DNA of 64,000 nt from Pycnococcus provasolii. Its lineage: Eukaryota > Chlorophyta > Pseudoscourfieldiophyceae > Pseudoscourfieldiales > Pycnococcaceae. This document shows, in pieces, positions 37,401 to 47,481 of this stretch. How positions within the stretch are numbered: the first letter of the stretch is position 1; the number at the start of each line of letters is the position of its first letter. The translations under genes and the position numbers were made by a program. Where the stretch lies: NCBI GenBank assembly GCA_938743325.2, contig OW568882.1:558001-622000 (forward strand), written 5' to 3'. Below the pieces are notes generated by a model. The model saw only the letters and a program-made list of their open reading frames with translations, did no database searches and was not told where the DNA came from.

Positions 37401-40400
37401 GGACGTTATTGTGCAAGATGCACTGCGACAGCAAATGGCGTCCGGGGCGACGGTGGACACGGCTGGCCTTCTCAGCGACGTTCGCAGGCTACTGACTCTG
37501 GTTTGGGACACTGCGGCGACGCTTCCCGGGATTCGTGCCCTCGCACGCACACTCGTGCACACGAGCTCGGTGTATCCCGAGCCGCACGGATTCAACGAGG
37601 AAAACGTCACCGGCGTGAATCATGATGTACTGGAAAGCGTTTCGATGGAAGATGAGAATCACCAGGGAGAGGAATCTGGTGCGATTGCATCAATTGCAGT
37701 CACGGGCGAAAGTCAAAGTACGCCACCTCCACTTCCTGCTTCTCAGGCTTCTACAGCGGCGACCTCCCATGACGCGACTTCCTCCGAGTTACTACAGCCG
37801 CCACAGCAGTTACACCAGCCATCAGCAATGGGGAATGACATGATCAAATCAATCACAATTCTGCAGCAGCGGCTTAGCGCGCTCGTCACGAAAAGCTTCA
37901 TTCGGATGAGGCGGCAGCGATGGACGCTTAGAATTTCCATCGGCATTGTGGCACTTCTTGTTCTACTTTCAACTCTCTTTGCATTCATTCAAGAGCCGGT
38001 GGACTGGAAGCAGAATGCGCAGTGCCCACATTATGCTGGTCTCTATGTACCCGAGCTTGGGGATTCTCGGAGCACTAGTAAAGAGCAGAATTTGAGAAGA
38101 GCATGCAATTCGACACTGTATGGTGCGGCAATGGGTATATCAAGCAGATATCGCAGCACATGCTTGCCGCATTTGATGACGTTGATGCGCAGCGTGAGCA
38201 ACGATAGCGACCACAAAAACTCAAGCATGAGCAGCGGCACATGCATAACCCCTGACTGCTTACACTCTGTGCAAGCCCTCGCTCGCAAAAATCCTTTTGC
38301 ACCTCGCCCCGAGCATGGCGAGGTCAAAATATCCCCATGCCGATGCACACGGCTTTGGGCGAACCCGAATCTGCGCAGCATGATTGATAACAGCATTTTC
38401 GAAATAGTCGATAACTTCAGAATTAGGAACAACTCGACATCCACGCCGGGATTCAATGAGGAGGACTATCCTTCGTGCGACCAATTTAGGGGCGTTGGAT
38501 ACACCGAGTCGGATAGTGACGTTCAAGATATTGTGCAAAGCATGCTGGGCATCAATGAATTCCACGCGATGGGCGAATATGGCACAGCTCTATCATCTCT
38601 CAAAGGATCCATCGTGTCTGTGTCAACGGCGTCGACGTGGGAGAAAATACCCGTCCAAAGAGATGGTGCCGATGGAAGGACTCACGTATGGGTGGATTCT
38701 GCGAACAACAACAGCCTGAGTCACGTGCCATATTTACCATCGGCGACCGTTCGTGCAGTTGTAGGTGCGGAGGCAACATTCGTCGCAAACGAGCGCGGCG
38801 CCAACCTTCCAACTGCAGGCGACGTGGCAAATGTGCCATGCATGCCAGATCCTCCACTAGCCTGGTTTATTCCCGGCGGGGAGGATATTGCACGAAAGCA
38901 GCTTCGCGCGCACGTACCGGATGTCATTATCACGGGCGTGGCCACCGAGGATGCTGTGGTTCGCATGTGGATTGACAACCAGAATTGCGACGGTCGTGGT
39001 TGCATGCCGACATATCACGATGGGAATGCATCGGCAGCAGGTGTGTGCAAAGGACGTCTTGAGTACCAGCCTTCGCCACGGGAAGGTAGCGAGTACAGCC
39101 TCGCACTTGCACAGCTCTCGCACACGCTCGCGGTGGATCAGGCAAGAGCCGCTGGATCCACGGTGCCCTTCGCAATCGTACTCCCGATGCCACAGCTCGA
39201 GTTCTTGCGTGATCGCATCGATCCGCGCGACGGCGTGAACTGGCTCTTAACCTTTTTCTACCTGCTCATCACGCTCTCACCATTCCCGCTCGCCGTTGCG
39301 GGTATTGCAGAGGAACGCGCTATCCATTTCGTCGACGTGGTTGAATGTCTCGGTTCAAGCCGTGTCGAGTACATGACTGCGCACTACCTCTGGGGCATGC
39401 TTCTCAGCTTGACGTTGAATATTGGATGGGGCTTGCTGCAGCTGCTCGGCAATGGTCGCAACTTTCGCGACTTGCTTGGGTACTGGTTCGCCAACTTCCT
39501 AACAGGAAGCCACGTTATGGGTGGATATGCCACCTTGATCGGCTCGTGTCTCAGCCAGCGCACGGCGCTGATCGCAAGTGTGTTTTACGTCATAATGATC
39601 GCCACGAATGCGCCGACCATCGTGGGAACTGCATACAGCGTCACTTTCTACAAGGAAACGCTCATGCTTCCTTTCCTTGCGCAGGCACGGATCACGAATC
39701 TGCTATATGCGTACCGCACGCAAGCCAACTCCACAGACATGGGCGTTGCGTTCGCGGCAAGCCTGGCGCACGGCTTTGCGGCGCTTTGTCTTTCCATCGC
39801 CTTGCCATCCCTTCTGCGGGCTATTGCTTCTCTCGCCCGAGCGCTCCGCCGTGCTAGCGGGTTGCACACGGTTGAGCCGGAATCGAACGACGGTGGTGGT
39901 GGCGGCGAGGATGGGCTGGGCGACAGGGTGGATGTGACGAGCGAGCGCGAGCGCGTTCATCGTGACTTAAATGCTCTCGTGAGCACTGGGGGCATCGTTG
40001 TGTCTAACGTGCACAAATCGTGGCCAGGCAAAGGTGTGGTGCTGAAGGGTGTGAGCTTCGCGGTGCCACCCGGCGATGGTATTTTTGGCCTGCTCGGTCC
40101 GAACGGCGCCGGAAAGTCGACGTTGATTCACATGTTTCAGGGATCGTATGCCGCCGATGCTGGCAATCTGTTTGCGTGCGGGCGCTCGGTACGCGTGGGC
40201 GGCGCGTCAACGCCTGACCTTGGGTACTGTGCGCAGCACGACCGTCTGCTCCCAGATCTCTCCGTCGAAGAGCATCTCACCATGGCTGCGCGACTGCGTG
40301 GAGCTCCGCACTCAAGTGCGGCGGCACGCGAGCTCGCCCAGCTCGTGGAGCTCGACGGAGATGCGTTTCGCTCACAGGCGTCGCAGCTCAGCGGCGGCAT

Positions 40401-41001
40401 GAGAAGGCGCCTGAGCATTGGCATGGCGCTCGCAGGTGCGCCTCGCGTTATCCTGTTGGACGAGCCCACGACTGGGCTCGACCCGGAGAGTCGAAGCCAG
40501 GTGTGGAGAGTGATCAAGCGTGAGGCCCAAAGTCGTTCTGTGATTCTCACAACACACAGCATGGAAGAGGCGGATGCGCTGTGCTCACGCGTCGCCGTGC
40601 TCTCAGACGGCCGCCTTCGATGCCTCGGGGCGCCAACGGAGCTCAAGCACAGGTACGGTGGAGGCGTTCGTCTCCTCGTGACGGTTTCTGACTCCAGCGC
40701 TGTGAAAGATGCCGTGGCATTCGTGCAATCGTCCTGTCCTGGCGCAACGTGCGAGGGGAGCGTTTCCGATTCCGCCTTTTATTCTGGCAAGGTGTTGGTA
40801 ACATTCAAGCTTGCGAGCACGAGCCGACTCTCGTCTGTGTTTGCAGCCATGCTGAATGACGTTGAGGTGACACGCGCAGGGATTGGCGAGTGGGAGGTGC
40901 AGAGCCCCACGCTCGAGGATGTGTTTGTTGCCGCTTGCTTGTGTACAACAGCAACAGCAGCAACATCAGCAACATCAGCAACATCAGCAGCAGGTAGGTA
41001 A
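34435..41001 (+). CDS. Full-length ABCA-type ABC transporter
   Basis: A 2,188-residue single-exon protein with the ABCA order TMD1-NBD1-TMD2-NBD2. Family members move lipids or sterols across membranes. A first helix (about 40-62) is followed by a large luminal loop with a Thr run, then a bundle of helices (about 300-440). NBD1 has Walker A GANGAGKTT near 703, signature FSGGMKRRL and Walker B ALFLDEPTTGMDP. TMD2 starts near 1165 (ISIGIVALLVLLSTLFAF) with a roughly 400-residue Cys-bearing loop, then helices about 1600-1800. NBD2 has GPNGAGKST near 1887, LSGGMRRRL and VILLDEPTTGLDP. Both sites look complete, with FSGG instead of LSGG in the first. The short Ala/Thr/Ser tail is low complexity. 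Substrate unknown. Confidence 0.96.
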   Translation: MASSSSPPITITAEEPWTPSRSLALVTTQTLALAQARLKVTTRRRGVLITRLLAPAIAIALCAIVEAAVLANVKWRSNPPPQGPNAQAETTKPAALLQLPQCTSIIRQKTNFDIYSTCVQDGHVIAYATEGQLKQRINASMRRLAALHNLTFGTHVREYGSVEELASTILQQPGHISYALFFSSVMTTTTTTTTVYSVWYNETATNLVKYNSNTRQGASVQSNSDMFKLIGDDALERYNLASGVAAVVHAVDEVLLAHVEENSEERNLTSPRRRIRVGAMEELRKSNKHTSTTAQEQSPPMIAPFMLAPLLAGAFCVNLILTSITIAEEARLGVTSTLRRTGAEPLAMLLGNFLPFAVLGIVTALIAAAVGAMSNLQLFRLTNPFVFISLFTLTEWAHSAIGIALAVPCGRSVGIASLLGSGMMLIVILTWFIVSSSADYSNMLFASSFDVAYVRTSQFGDTSLAFAALFAPWQLFRSIQHIQESTLYTERVCANGASGVKFNVADMFRRKNATAVALRHGYDAPDEFSTRCSYDSSCAWVFRTRDGGRIVDQGNLFELQQGIAENTVYRTFEIRVLRATPPGHVAIDGVPGMHHSLEMLIVDIFVYLFVAWYATMVLGGDAGAPLPPWFPLMPRFWGYSKPKSSTSSDDPNSRTFTEAERALSASTKSVRTWKLSKSFQSVQAVKELTFSYPRGEVFAFLGANGAGKTTTISVLTGDLAPTHGAAYVCGLDVESESSLVRKCVGICQQHDALWPELTAREHVAIFSVLSGVTDVASGENCLVRVSLEADADRRAGLFSGGMKRRLMLALAALRQPDALFLDEPTTGMDPLSRREVWDVIHGCKENAAVLLTTHSMEEADRLGDSVGVLANGRLRAIGTPMFLKRRFGSGYQLSVVLSDSTPDAEGQVTAALTARCPGVQIVRNAGGTLVFGVPTISGGTIPTALEWLEGAGACWVRDVGVTTSTMEEVFLRLTVQSQELNAAVAGVGQDVIVQDALRQQMASGATVDTAGLLSDVRRLLTLVWDTAATLPGIRALARTLVHTSSVYPEPHGFNEENVTGVNHDVLESVSMEDENHQGEESGAIASIAVTGESQSTPPPLPASQASTAATSHDATSSELLQPPQQLHQPSAMGNDMIKSITILQQRLSALVTKSFIRMRRQRWTLRISIGIVALLVLLSTLFAFIQEPVDWKQNAQCPHYAGLYVPELGDSRSTSKEQNLRRACNSTLYGAAMGISSRYRSTCLPHLMTLMRSVSNDSDHKNSSMSSGTCITPDCLHSVQALARKNPFAPRPEHGEVKISPCRCTRLWANPNLRSMIDNSIFEIVDNFRIRNNSTSTPGFNEEDYPSCDQFRGVGYTESDSDVQDIVQSMLGINEFHAMGEYGTALSSLKGSIVSVSTASTWEKIPVQRDGADGRTHVWVDSANNNSLSHVPYLPSATVRAVVGAEATFVANERGANLPTAGDVANVPCMPDPPLAWFIPGGEDIARKQLRAHVPDVIITGVATEDAVVRMWIDNQNCDGRGCMPTYHDGNASAAGVCKGRLEYQPSPREGSEYSLALAQLSHTLAVDQARAAGSTVPFAIVLPMPQLEFLRDRIDPRDGVNWLLTFFYLLITLSPFPLAVAGIAEERAIHFVDVVECLGSSRVEYMTAHYLWGMLLSLTLNIGWGLLQLLGNGRNFRDLLGYWFANFLTGSHVMGGYATLIGSCLSQRTALIASVFYVIMIATNAPTIVGTAYSVTFYKETLMLPFLAQARITNLLYAYRTQANSTDMGVAFAASLAHGFAALCLSIALPSLLRAIASLARALRRASGLHTVEPESNDGGGGGEDGLGDRVDVTSERERVHRDLNALVSTGGIVVSNVHKSWPGKGVVLKGVSFAVPPGDGIFGLLGPNGAGKSTLIHMFQGSYAADAGNLFACGRSVRVGGASTPDLGYCAQHDRLLPDLSVEEHLTMAARLRGAPHSSAAARELAQLVELDGDAFRSQASQLSGGMRRRLSIGMALAGAPRVILLDEPTTGLDPESRSQVWRVIKREAQSRSVILTTHSMEEADALCSRVAVLSDGRLRCLGAPTELKHRYGGGVRLLVTVSDSSAVKDAVAFVQSSCPGATCEGSVSDSAFYSGKVLVTFKLASTSRLSSVFAAMLNDVEVTRAGIGEWEVQSPTLEDVFVAACLCTTATAATSATSATSAAGR

Positions 41002-41558
41002 CATTGTCACATAAGATTAACGAAACAAGCAATTCGGAAGTCGAAAAGAAGAGTCGAGGAACGTTGGCGTTTGCACAGACCAGAAAGGTGAGACCAGAGG
41101 AATTTTCCCCTAAACCCAGGTTCCACTACCTTTACGATAGTGCTTGGGAGGAAACCCCCATTATTACCATGGTAAAAATAAAAAAGTAAAATACCTTAAA
41201 GACCGGTCCGAGAAAAAGCTAAAAAGTTTTTAGAGAGGGAAGGTGCAAGCTAGGGTTACGGGATCCCTTAGGGTTTCGGTGACTGGACCAGTCCAGAGTC
41301 CAGCCTTGGGCTTGGGCTTGGGAGGAGATGTGCGGGTAGTAAGTAGGGGTTAGGTGACTGGACTCCCTCTGGGCTCGGCCGTCTGGGGAAATGTGTAGCG
41401 GGAGGCGTTGGGGATACCTGTTGTTTTTCCCCCCCGGGTCCCAGGGAAATCCTGATCCTCATCCTCTGGCGAGTTCTCCCCCTCCTTGTGTTGTGTTTTC
41501 TACCCCGGCCCCGGGCGCCGCAGCCCCCCCCCCTCTCTCCCACATACTTCATCTCGCC
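41002..41558. other. Intergenic region
   Basis: 557 bp upstream of Psb27 with a weak telomere-type element (CTAGGGTTACGG and TTAGGGTTTCGG near 41253-41280), GGCTTGGG direct repeats and a C-rich run just before the start. No gene seen. Confidence 0.5.
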
Positions 41559-42128
41559 ATGTCCACCCTTCAGCTGTCTTCTTCATCACGCGTGTGTGCT
41601 CCTCGGTGCCTCCCAGTGAGACATTCGTCGGCGCGGCAATTGTCAGCTCGGTCAGCTCGTCAGCCCTGCTTGGTCGTTTGCTCGTCGTCGTCGTCATCGT
41701 CCCCAGTGTCATCCCCAGTGTCGGGCCGACGTCCTCTCGTCGCCTCTATGGCGCTCCTCTTTGGTGCTTCTTCGTCACAACCCGCACAAGCGGGATTCTT
41801 CGGACCGCCGATCGAAGAGAAGTACAAGGCGGATACACTCCACATCATCGAGTCGTCAGGCGCGACCATTCAGCTCGCGAAAGACGACCCCAGCCGCGCA
41901 GCAGCCATACAGGCACTGCGCAAGGAGATCAACACATACGTGGCGGCGTACAGGCGCGAGGACCGTGTGCTCGGACGACCTTCGTTTGGAAACACCTACA
42001 GTGCGCTCAACGCCATCGCAGGGCACTACAACAGCTTCGGAACGAAAACGAACCTGCCGAAAAAACGCATGGACCAGGTGTTGACTGAACTTGATAAGGC
42101 GAAGGAGCAGGTGGAACGTGACCGCTAA
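41559..42128 (+). CDS. psb27: Photosystem II assembly factor Psb27, lumen-targeted precursor
   Basis: A 189-residue precursor. Psb27 is a thylakoid-lumen protein that binds CP43 during photosystem II assembly and repair. The first about 55 residues are Ser/Arg-rich with no acidic residues, a plastid transit peptide of the primary-plastid type. Then RRPLVASMALLFG and SSSQPAQA form a bipartite signal with a twin-Arg, pointing to the Tat route and cleavage after AQA before GFFGPP. The mature part, about 107 residues, matches the Psb27 four-helix fold: DTLHIIESSGATIQLAKDDP, ALRKEINTYVAAYRRE and FGNTYSALNAIAGHYNSFG. The start at 41559 is preferred because upstream in-frame sequence has no targeting character. 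This gene is the best evidence that the host is photosynthetic. Confidence 0.94.
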   Translation: MSTLQLSSSSRVCAPRCLPVRHSSARQLSARSARQPCLVVCSSSSSSSPVSSPVSGRRPLVASMALLFGASSSQPAQAGFFGPPIEEKYKADTLHIIESSGATIQLAKDDPSRAAAIQALRKEINTYVAAYRREDRVLGRPSFGNTYSALNAIAGHYNSFGTKTNLPKKRMDQVLTELDKAKEQVERDR

Positions 42129-42379
42129 AGCAGCAGAAACTGATTAAAAAAAACAAATAAATAAGGGAAAGAATAACCAAAGAAAGAAAAACCCATTAAA
42201 AAAAATAAAGTTAGTCGTGGCGGAGGCTGGTTGGAAGCAGACGAAAAAATATGTAGGGACGTGTACGGGACTGGTCCATGTGTAACGGCGTTGTTGATAC
42301 CACACGGTTTCGTTATTAATTTTGCGATTTTTTGGTACCATGTTGTTCCGTTACATATTAAAATGCATTCTTGAGTCTT

Positions 42380-44608
42380 CTAGCGATTCAGACGAACACC
42401 ATCGACATTGCGGTAGTCGTCCAAATAGCCGAGCAGAGCGACGCGGCGCTCCTTCTGCTGCAGCCTGCGAATCGCCTTGGACTCAATCTGACGAATACGC
42501 TCGCGCGTCACGCGGAAGTGCTTTCCAATCTCCTCGAGCGTGTGCATACGCCCATCCTCGAGACCGTATCGCATGCGAAGCACCGTCTTCTCACGCTCGG
42601 GAAGCAAGTCCAACGCTCGCTCCACACCTTCGCTGATCAGCTTGCCAGCCGTGCCTGCGTCGCTGCTCGGCTGAGAATTGTCAACCTGCAGCTCAGCCAC
42701 CGTCGCGTGCGCGTCGTCGCCATTCGAGCTGCGTACGAGCTCCTGATCGAGGCTAGACACCGCCTGAAGAGATCGACGCAGTAGTCTCACCTTCTCCTGC
42801 GTAAAGCCCGTAGCCTCGCTCACCTCAAGTTCCGTCGGCTTTCGGCCAAGTTTCGACTCAAGCTGAGACTCCATTTTCGACAGCTTGGAGATGGACTCGA
42901 ACACGTGAACGGGAAGGCGGACGGGACGGCCTTGGTCTGCAACCGCGCGCGTGATCGCCTGGCGAATCCACCAGTGAGCGTACGTGCTGAACTTGAAGCC
43001 CTTCTCAGGGTCGAACTTCGCGCACGCACGCGCAAGGCCCTTCATGCCCTCGGTGATGAGGTCCTCCAAGCCGAGGCCACGCCCCTCGTACTTTCGAGCG
43101 ACGCTGACGACAAGACGGTAGTTGCGCGACTCAAACTCAGCACGGCATGCACGCAGCTGGTCGACGTGTACGCGGAATGCACGCATACCCTCCTTGCCAT
43201 GCTGCGGCCATCCCACCGCCTCGGCCCACTGCGCCCAGCCAACCTCGGGATCCGCCTCCAGCATCTTGCTTCTAATATCCTCGAGGCGAACGAGCTTTTG
43301 AATCTGCACGGCGAGCTCCTTTTCCTGTCGTGCGGTGAGGAGCTCCTTCGGCGACTGCTCGAGCAGGTGCGAGAGCTCGTCACGCGGCCCGCTCACCGCT
43401 GGCGAGATGGCGGGCGTGGTGCTGATGCCGTTGGAGGGGGAGGAGGAGGGGGAGGAGGAGAATGCGGCAGCGGCAGCGGCAGCAGCAGTTTTCTCCGACG
43501 CGATGTCAGCCGCGGCGGGTGTCAGCGCGGGTGCCGGCCTAGTTCTCTTCATGCGCGCCTTGCCACGCTTACCCACAATGATATTCTTCGCTGCTGTAGA
43601 AATTCCGCCAGCGCCAGACCCCGCCGCTCTCTTCGGCAAAGCTGCTTGCTCAACAATGGTTGGCATGCTGCTGCCGTTCTTTCGACGCGCACGTCGAGCA
43701 CGCAGAGGTGCGGCGAGGGGTGCAGGAGACGTTGAGGTGGTGGTGATGGAGGAGGAGGAGGAGGAGGAGGAGGCGGTGGTGGTGGTATTTGTTGTTGCTG
43801 TTGCTGCTGAGCTGCTCCTGGCGGTAGAGGTGGAGGAAGGGAGGAGGGAGGAGGAGGTGGTGGCGGTGATGGCGGAGGTGGAGGTGGTTTCTTCCTCCTC
43901 CTCCTCCTCCTCCAGCTTCAAGTCCTTTTCCTCCTCGAGTTTGAGTTGCTGCGTGATTTCGTGCTGAAACTTGGTTCGTGCACTCTTGAGGATACCCAGG
44001 TCGTTTTCGCTGGGAAAAGCCTCGAGGTCGTTTGCCGCATTCTCGACGGCTTCCTTGGCAGCCTTGCACAGCTCTGCCACAGCCTCCGCCTCCTCGAGGA
44101 GGTTTTGCTCCCGGGCGTCAGAGAGCGGCGGCAGCTCTGTCGTCGTAGTCTCCACGGGTCGCACGAACAGCTGCAGGGCGTTGATGTCGGCGAGCGGTAT
44201 GGTGTCCTTGTTCGGCGTCATGGCGTTTCCGTTGTCGTTGTTATTTTTCGTGCTGTTTAGGAGCATGTCCACGACGGACGAGGATGCGTCGTGCACGAGG
44301 AGCGAGCTTGAGATGACGTCAATGGCGACGGCGTCTGGTGGCGAGACCCCTCTTTTCTTGCTACTCGTATTTTTGTTGCTACCCTCAAAGGATGACCGCG
44401 ACGGCGACGCGGAGCGCGAGCGCGGCGCGTGCTTCAACGAGTGTTTTAACGAACCACCATGAGGTAAGTCTTTGACATCAGAGGATAGACGCGAATTCCG
44501 CGAACAAGCACGAGCGTCCGCCACCAAAGTGCTGATAGAGGAGCGCGACGCGGAGGACCTGCACACCAAGTTATTGTTTCCTCCAGGACGAGGCCCCATG
44601 GCTGCCAT
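42380..44608 (-). CDS. Sigma-70 family factor, probably for plastid RNA polymerase
   Basis: A 742-residue primary-type sigma factor. Nuclear-encoded factors of this kind direct the bacterial-type plastid RNA polymerase to promoters. The first 400 residues are low complexity: a Ser/Arg-rich start fitting a transit peptide, Asn, Glu, Ser and Thr runs. The conserved part covers region 1.2 (DELSHLLEQ near 408), region 2 (about 493-552, including [26 protein letters not shown] and [13 protein letters not shown]), region 3 ([18 protein letters not shown]) and region 4 ([15 protein letters not shown] to [18 protein letters not shown], about 666-716). All promoter-contact helices look intact. The ATG at 44608 is chosen; the frame is open to 44875. 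It converges with Psb27, with stops about 250 bp apart. Confidence 0.93.
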   Translation of the reverse strand: MAAMGPRPGGNNNLVCRSSASRSSISTLVADARACSRNSRLSSDVKDLPHGGSLKHSLKHAPRSRSASPSRSSFEGSNKNTSSKKRGVSPPDAVAIDVISSSLLVHDASSSVVDMLLNSTKNNNDNGNAMTPNKDTIPLADINALQLFVRPVETTTTELPPLSDAREQNLLEEAEAVAELCKAAKEAVENAANDLEAFPSENDLGILKSARTKFQHEITQQLKLEEEKDLKLEEEEEEEETTSTSAITATTSSSLLPSSTSTARSSSAATATTNTTTTASSSSSSSSITTTSTSPAPLAAPLRARRARRKNGSSMPTIVEQAALPKRAAGSGAGGISTAAKNIIVGKRGKARMKRTRPAPALTPAAADIASEKTAAAAAAAAFSSSPSSSPSNGISTTPAISPAVSGPRDELSHLLEQSPKELLTARQEKELAVQIQKLVRLEDIRSKMLEADPEVGWAQWAEAVGWPQHGKEGMRAFRVHVDQLRACRAEFESRNYRLVVSVARKYEGRGLGLEDLITEGMKGLARACAKFDPEKGFKFSTYAHWWIRQAITRAVADQGRPVRLPVHVFESISKLSKMESQLESKLGRKPTELEVSEATGFTQEKVRLLRRSLQAVSSLDQELVRSSNGDDAHATVAELQVDNSQPSSDAGTAGKLISEGVERALDLLPEREKTVLRMRYGLEDGRMHTLEEIGKHFRVTRERIRQIESKAIRRLQQKERRVALLGYLDDYRNVDGVRLNR

Positions 44609-45684
44609 TCTTTCTTTGCCCAGGAACGCGTGAAGAGTGGGAGTTGTGGCCGAGGGGAGGGGAGGGGAGAAAAGTGGCCCTAAAAAGGCGGCGAAAGCCG
44701 CCGATAAGGTTGGCCCGAGGGTTTTCGCTAAAGAGGTATCCCCTCGGCCCCTCGGGGGGAACCGGGCTGCCAAAAGGGGAACCTCGGATAATCGCGGTCG
44801 AGGGGAGGAAATGCGCCTTCGGGTCAGGCTGTCAGGGGGGGGGGGGGGCAGGGCTGGGAGGCTTTCAAGTTTCATCCGTGTGCCCTCTTACATGTTCTCT
44901 CCCCTCTTTGGTTTTCCCCCGGCCTAGGAACGCCCTTCCTAGACGTTGCATGTGGAAGGAATGTGGATGAGGCAAAACCTCCCTCCTTGTCCTTGTGGCT
45001 CCGCTTGTCAGTTGTTTCCAGGCGGAGGGAAAAAGTGCACATGCAGGACACTTCAGGAGCCACACAACGGAAATGGTGGGGGAAGGTAGCGGGTAGAAGG
45101 TTGGGGAGGAGCGGGACGAGCAACAAGGGCCACGAACAAGGACTGGAAGGGAATTAGACGAACAGGAACTTGATCAGGATAACCATGCGAAACAAGGGAG
45201 GGAGGCATCGAGACGAGAAAAGTGGACCGTGAGTGGATCGTACGTACAACTCGAGCAACAACGACTCTCTCTGAGGCTCGCTCATTCAAGAGGGGACCCC
45301 AAAGCAAAGTAAAACTCCCAGTCCCAGTGTGACCCTTAGTATGGCACTATATGGTACATACGGTTAGTTGACTATTCGTCTACATACGTCATAATAGTAT
45401 CTATAGAGAGCTCTAGGCGTCACACAGTACCGTACAGTCTGAAGAACATACATCTGTTGCGCGCCCTTGACGGACTGCGACTGCGTAGCTTAACATTTGA
45501 CGGATACGCTATAACTACGCGTAGCTCTGGAGCGCCGTCACGCAAACACCTCCCCTCTCAAGGCTCTCACCCGGTGCTGCATAAGTACGTACGATGATAA
45601 TGAACACAAAAATTACAGCAGTACTTAAGAATACATACAGTACAGTACATAGTAAGGATAGCTCCTTGAGCCCCTTCTTCTCCT
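44609..45684. other. Intergenic region
   Basis: About 1.1 kb. A GC-rich half near the sigma start includes an inverted repeat (GGCGGCGAAAGCCGCC near 44690) and a G run near 44830. The rest is AT-richer with CTACATACG and ACAGTAC motifs near 45380-45650. No gene seen. Confidence 0.5.
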
Positions 45685-47481
45685 TCATCTCACCACCCCA
45701 ACGGGGATGGACTTATCCTGGCCAATTGCGGCCAAGCACGCGCGCTCGCCGTTCCAGAAGTGGCGCATCGTGACGTCCTTGTTCCTGTTGAACCCCTTGT
45801 TCTTCGCCTCTTTCCGAAAGTAGTGGCCCAGCGGGCTCACGCCAAAGCCGTACACGGAAACCTTCGCGCACAGGTGCATGGCAAGCATGATGCCGAAGAA
45901 GCCGGCGGAGATTTTGTGAGGAGCCTCTTTCACCTTGTTCCAGTTCGCCGATATGCTCTTAGGACGGCCAAGCTGCCAATATCCTTGCACGTAGTGCTGA
46001 AGCCTACGAGATGGCTTGATCACCTTGCACTTACCTCGCTTCCACCACGAAGCCAAGCACTTGTGCGTCTCGCCCGTGAGCGAGTACTGCATGCAAAGCT
46101 CGCTGCCCTCGGAAAAGCCGCAGTGGTCATAGTTCTGCAGGCGAATCGTCGTCTTTTTGCCCACGTGCCTCTCGTACTTCTTCGTCGGCGCCTCGTTGAA
46201 GCGAATCACCGCAGTGTGCTTGTCGATCGCCGCACCAGCCCTCTTCTTCAGCATGCCGCCGCTGCTCCCCACCACCGCGCAGCTCGTCCAGTCCGCCAAC
46301 TGGCCTATGTCGTTCTTACCGTCGGTAAAGCGGTAGCGCACGCCGGGACCACGACCCACCGACTGCATGCGATTGAACCTGTCGCCGAGCTCCGCAAGCT
46401 GCGTCAGCTTCGTGCTGTGCATGTTGTGGCCACACCAAGCTGGCAACTTTTTTGGCGGCGTCGTGCACTTCTTGTCGCCGCTGAAGAGAATGGGGCAGCG
46501 GCACACGCCTTGGCCGTTCGTCTTGCCGAGAGGTTTGTTGCAGAGCAAGCGGCCAGGGCACCTCTTGTCGCACTTCTGGCCGTCGACGCCACTCGTTCCT
46601 TTCGCGTACTTCCCGCCGAGGTTGGTCAGCGTCGCCTTTCCCTTAACGGTTGTTTTCGGCGGAGCCAGCGCCCTGGCGCGTGCCACCGCAGCCGCTCGGC
46701 GTTTTCTTTCTTCCGCTTCAATCTGTTTCCTCAGGGCGGCCGACTTGCACCGCGTGGCTGTGAAGTTGCGAAGCACCGTCGTCGCATTTGAGCTATCGGT
46801 AACGTTTCCTCCTTGTGCTTGCTCGTCGTCCACTGACTCGCAGTCCTCATCAATATCCTCCTCCTCCTCCTCCTCCTCCTTAGTTTCCTTCTCCTCCTGC
46901 TCAGCCGGTTTGCCGGTATCATCGTCGCCACCTTCTTTTTGAGCATCTTCTGCACCACCTTCGGCTTCAGCTTCGTCGTCCACATCTGCAGTCGTCGTAG
47001 TAAGTAGCGGCGACGTGGTTTCCAAGCTGACATCGTCTGGGGTCGTACCCCCGTCGACGTCTGCAGTCGTCGTAGTAAGTAGCGGCGACGTGGTTTCCAA
47101 GCTGACATCGTCTGGGGTCGTACCGTTGTCATCGTCGCCATCTTCTTCGCTGGGCACATCCAGAGCAGTCGTTTGCGTTGATGACTTCGCCGCCTTCAGT
47201 CTTCTTATTCTGAGTAGTGACAGCGAGGCTGCGCAAGTGACAAAGATCAAAGGGGGGCGGACGTATCCAGGACTACTAACCACCATAAGTTGAGAGTAAG
47301 GCGAGAAACGAGAGAAAGGAGAGAAGGCACCTGCACTGGCACCTGAGGCACCCAAAACATCATCATCTGAGGCTGCGACTACTACTGAGAGGGATATAAA
47401 GTAGTGCAGAATGCACAATAAGAGCAGACGACACGGACACCCAGGAGGACGGAGCCGACATCGTTGGTGAGACATGAGCAT
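45685..47481 (-). CDS. GT29 sialyltransferase-like glycosyltransferase
   Basis: A 598-residue type II membrane protein of the Golgi type: start MLMSHQRCRL, then a hydrophobic signal anchor (LLLLCILHYFISLSVVVAA). An acidic Thr-rich stem of about 200 residues includes a 25-residue unit twice. A Cys-rich patch (CDKRCPGRLLCNKPLG, then GVCRCP) resembles an EGF module. The catalytic region has the sialylmotif L (CAVVGSSGGML and AVIRFNEAP, about 399-430) and motif S (SAGFFGIMLAMHLCAKVSVYGFG, about 520-543), then a C-terminal His (MRHFWNGE). GT29 enzymes move sialic acid or a similar nonulosonic sugar from CMP onto glycans. Green algae carry many GT29 genes although acceptor and donor sugars are uncertain, so the product is named only to family. 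The ATG at 47475 is an alternative start. Confidence 0.87.
   Translation of the reverse strand: MLMSHQRCRLRPPGCPCRLLLLCILHYFISLSVVVAASDDDVLGASGASAGAFSPFSRFSPYSQLMVVSSPGYVRPPLIFVTCAASLSLLRIRRLKAAKSSTQTTALDVPSEEDGDDDNGTTPDDVSLETTSPLLTTTTADVDGGTTPDDVSLETTSPLLTTTTADVDDEAEAEGGAEDAQKEGGDDDTGKPAEQEEKETKEEEEEEEDIDEDCESVDDEQAQGGNVTDSSNATTVLRNFTATRCKSAALRKQIEAEERKRRAAAVARARALAPPKTTVKGKATLTNLGGKYAKGTSGVDGQKCDKRCPGRLLCNKPLGKTNGQGVCRCPILFSGDKKCTTPPKKLPAWCGHNMHSTKLTQLAELGDRFNRMQSVGRGPGVRYRFTDGKNDIGQLADWTSCAVVGSSGGMLKKRAGAAIDKHTAVIRFNEAPTKKYERHVGKKTTIRLQNYDHCGFSEGSELCMQYSLTGETHKCLASWWKRGKCKVIKPSRRLQHYVQGYWQLGRPKSISANWNKVKEAPHKISAGFFGIMLAMHLCAKVSVYGFGVSPLGHYFRKEAKNKGFNRNKDVTMRHFWNGERACLAAIGQDKSIPVGVVR
46986..47124 (-). 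repeat. 75-bp tandem duplication in the GT29 stem
   Basis: The sequence beginning CTGCAGTCGTCGTAG at 46986 recurs at 47061 with almost no change, giving two copies of a 25-residue Thr/Asp unit (DDVSLETTSPLLTTTTADVD). Confidence 0.9.

Noticed and set aside
45053-45307. 84-codon minus-strand frame in the sigma-GT29 spacer
   Set aside because: No motif, no conservation signal visible and composition similar to surrounding non-coding DNA.
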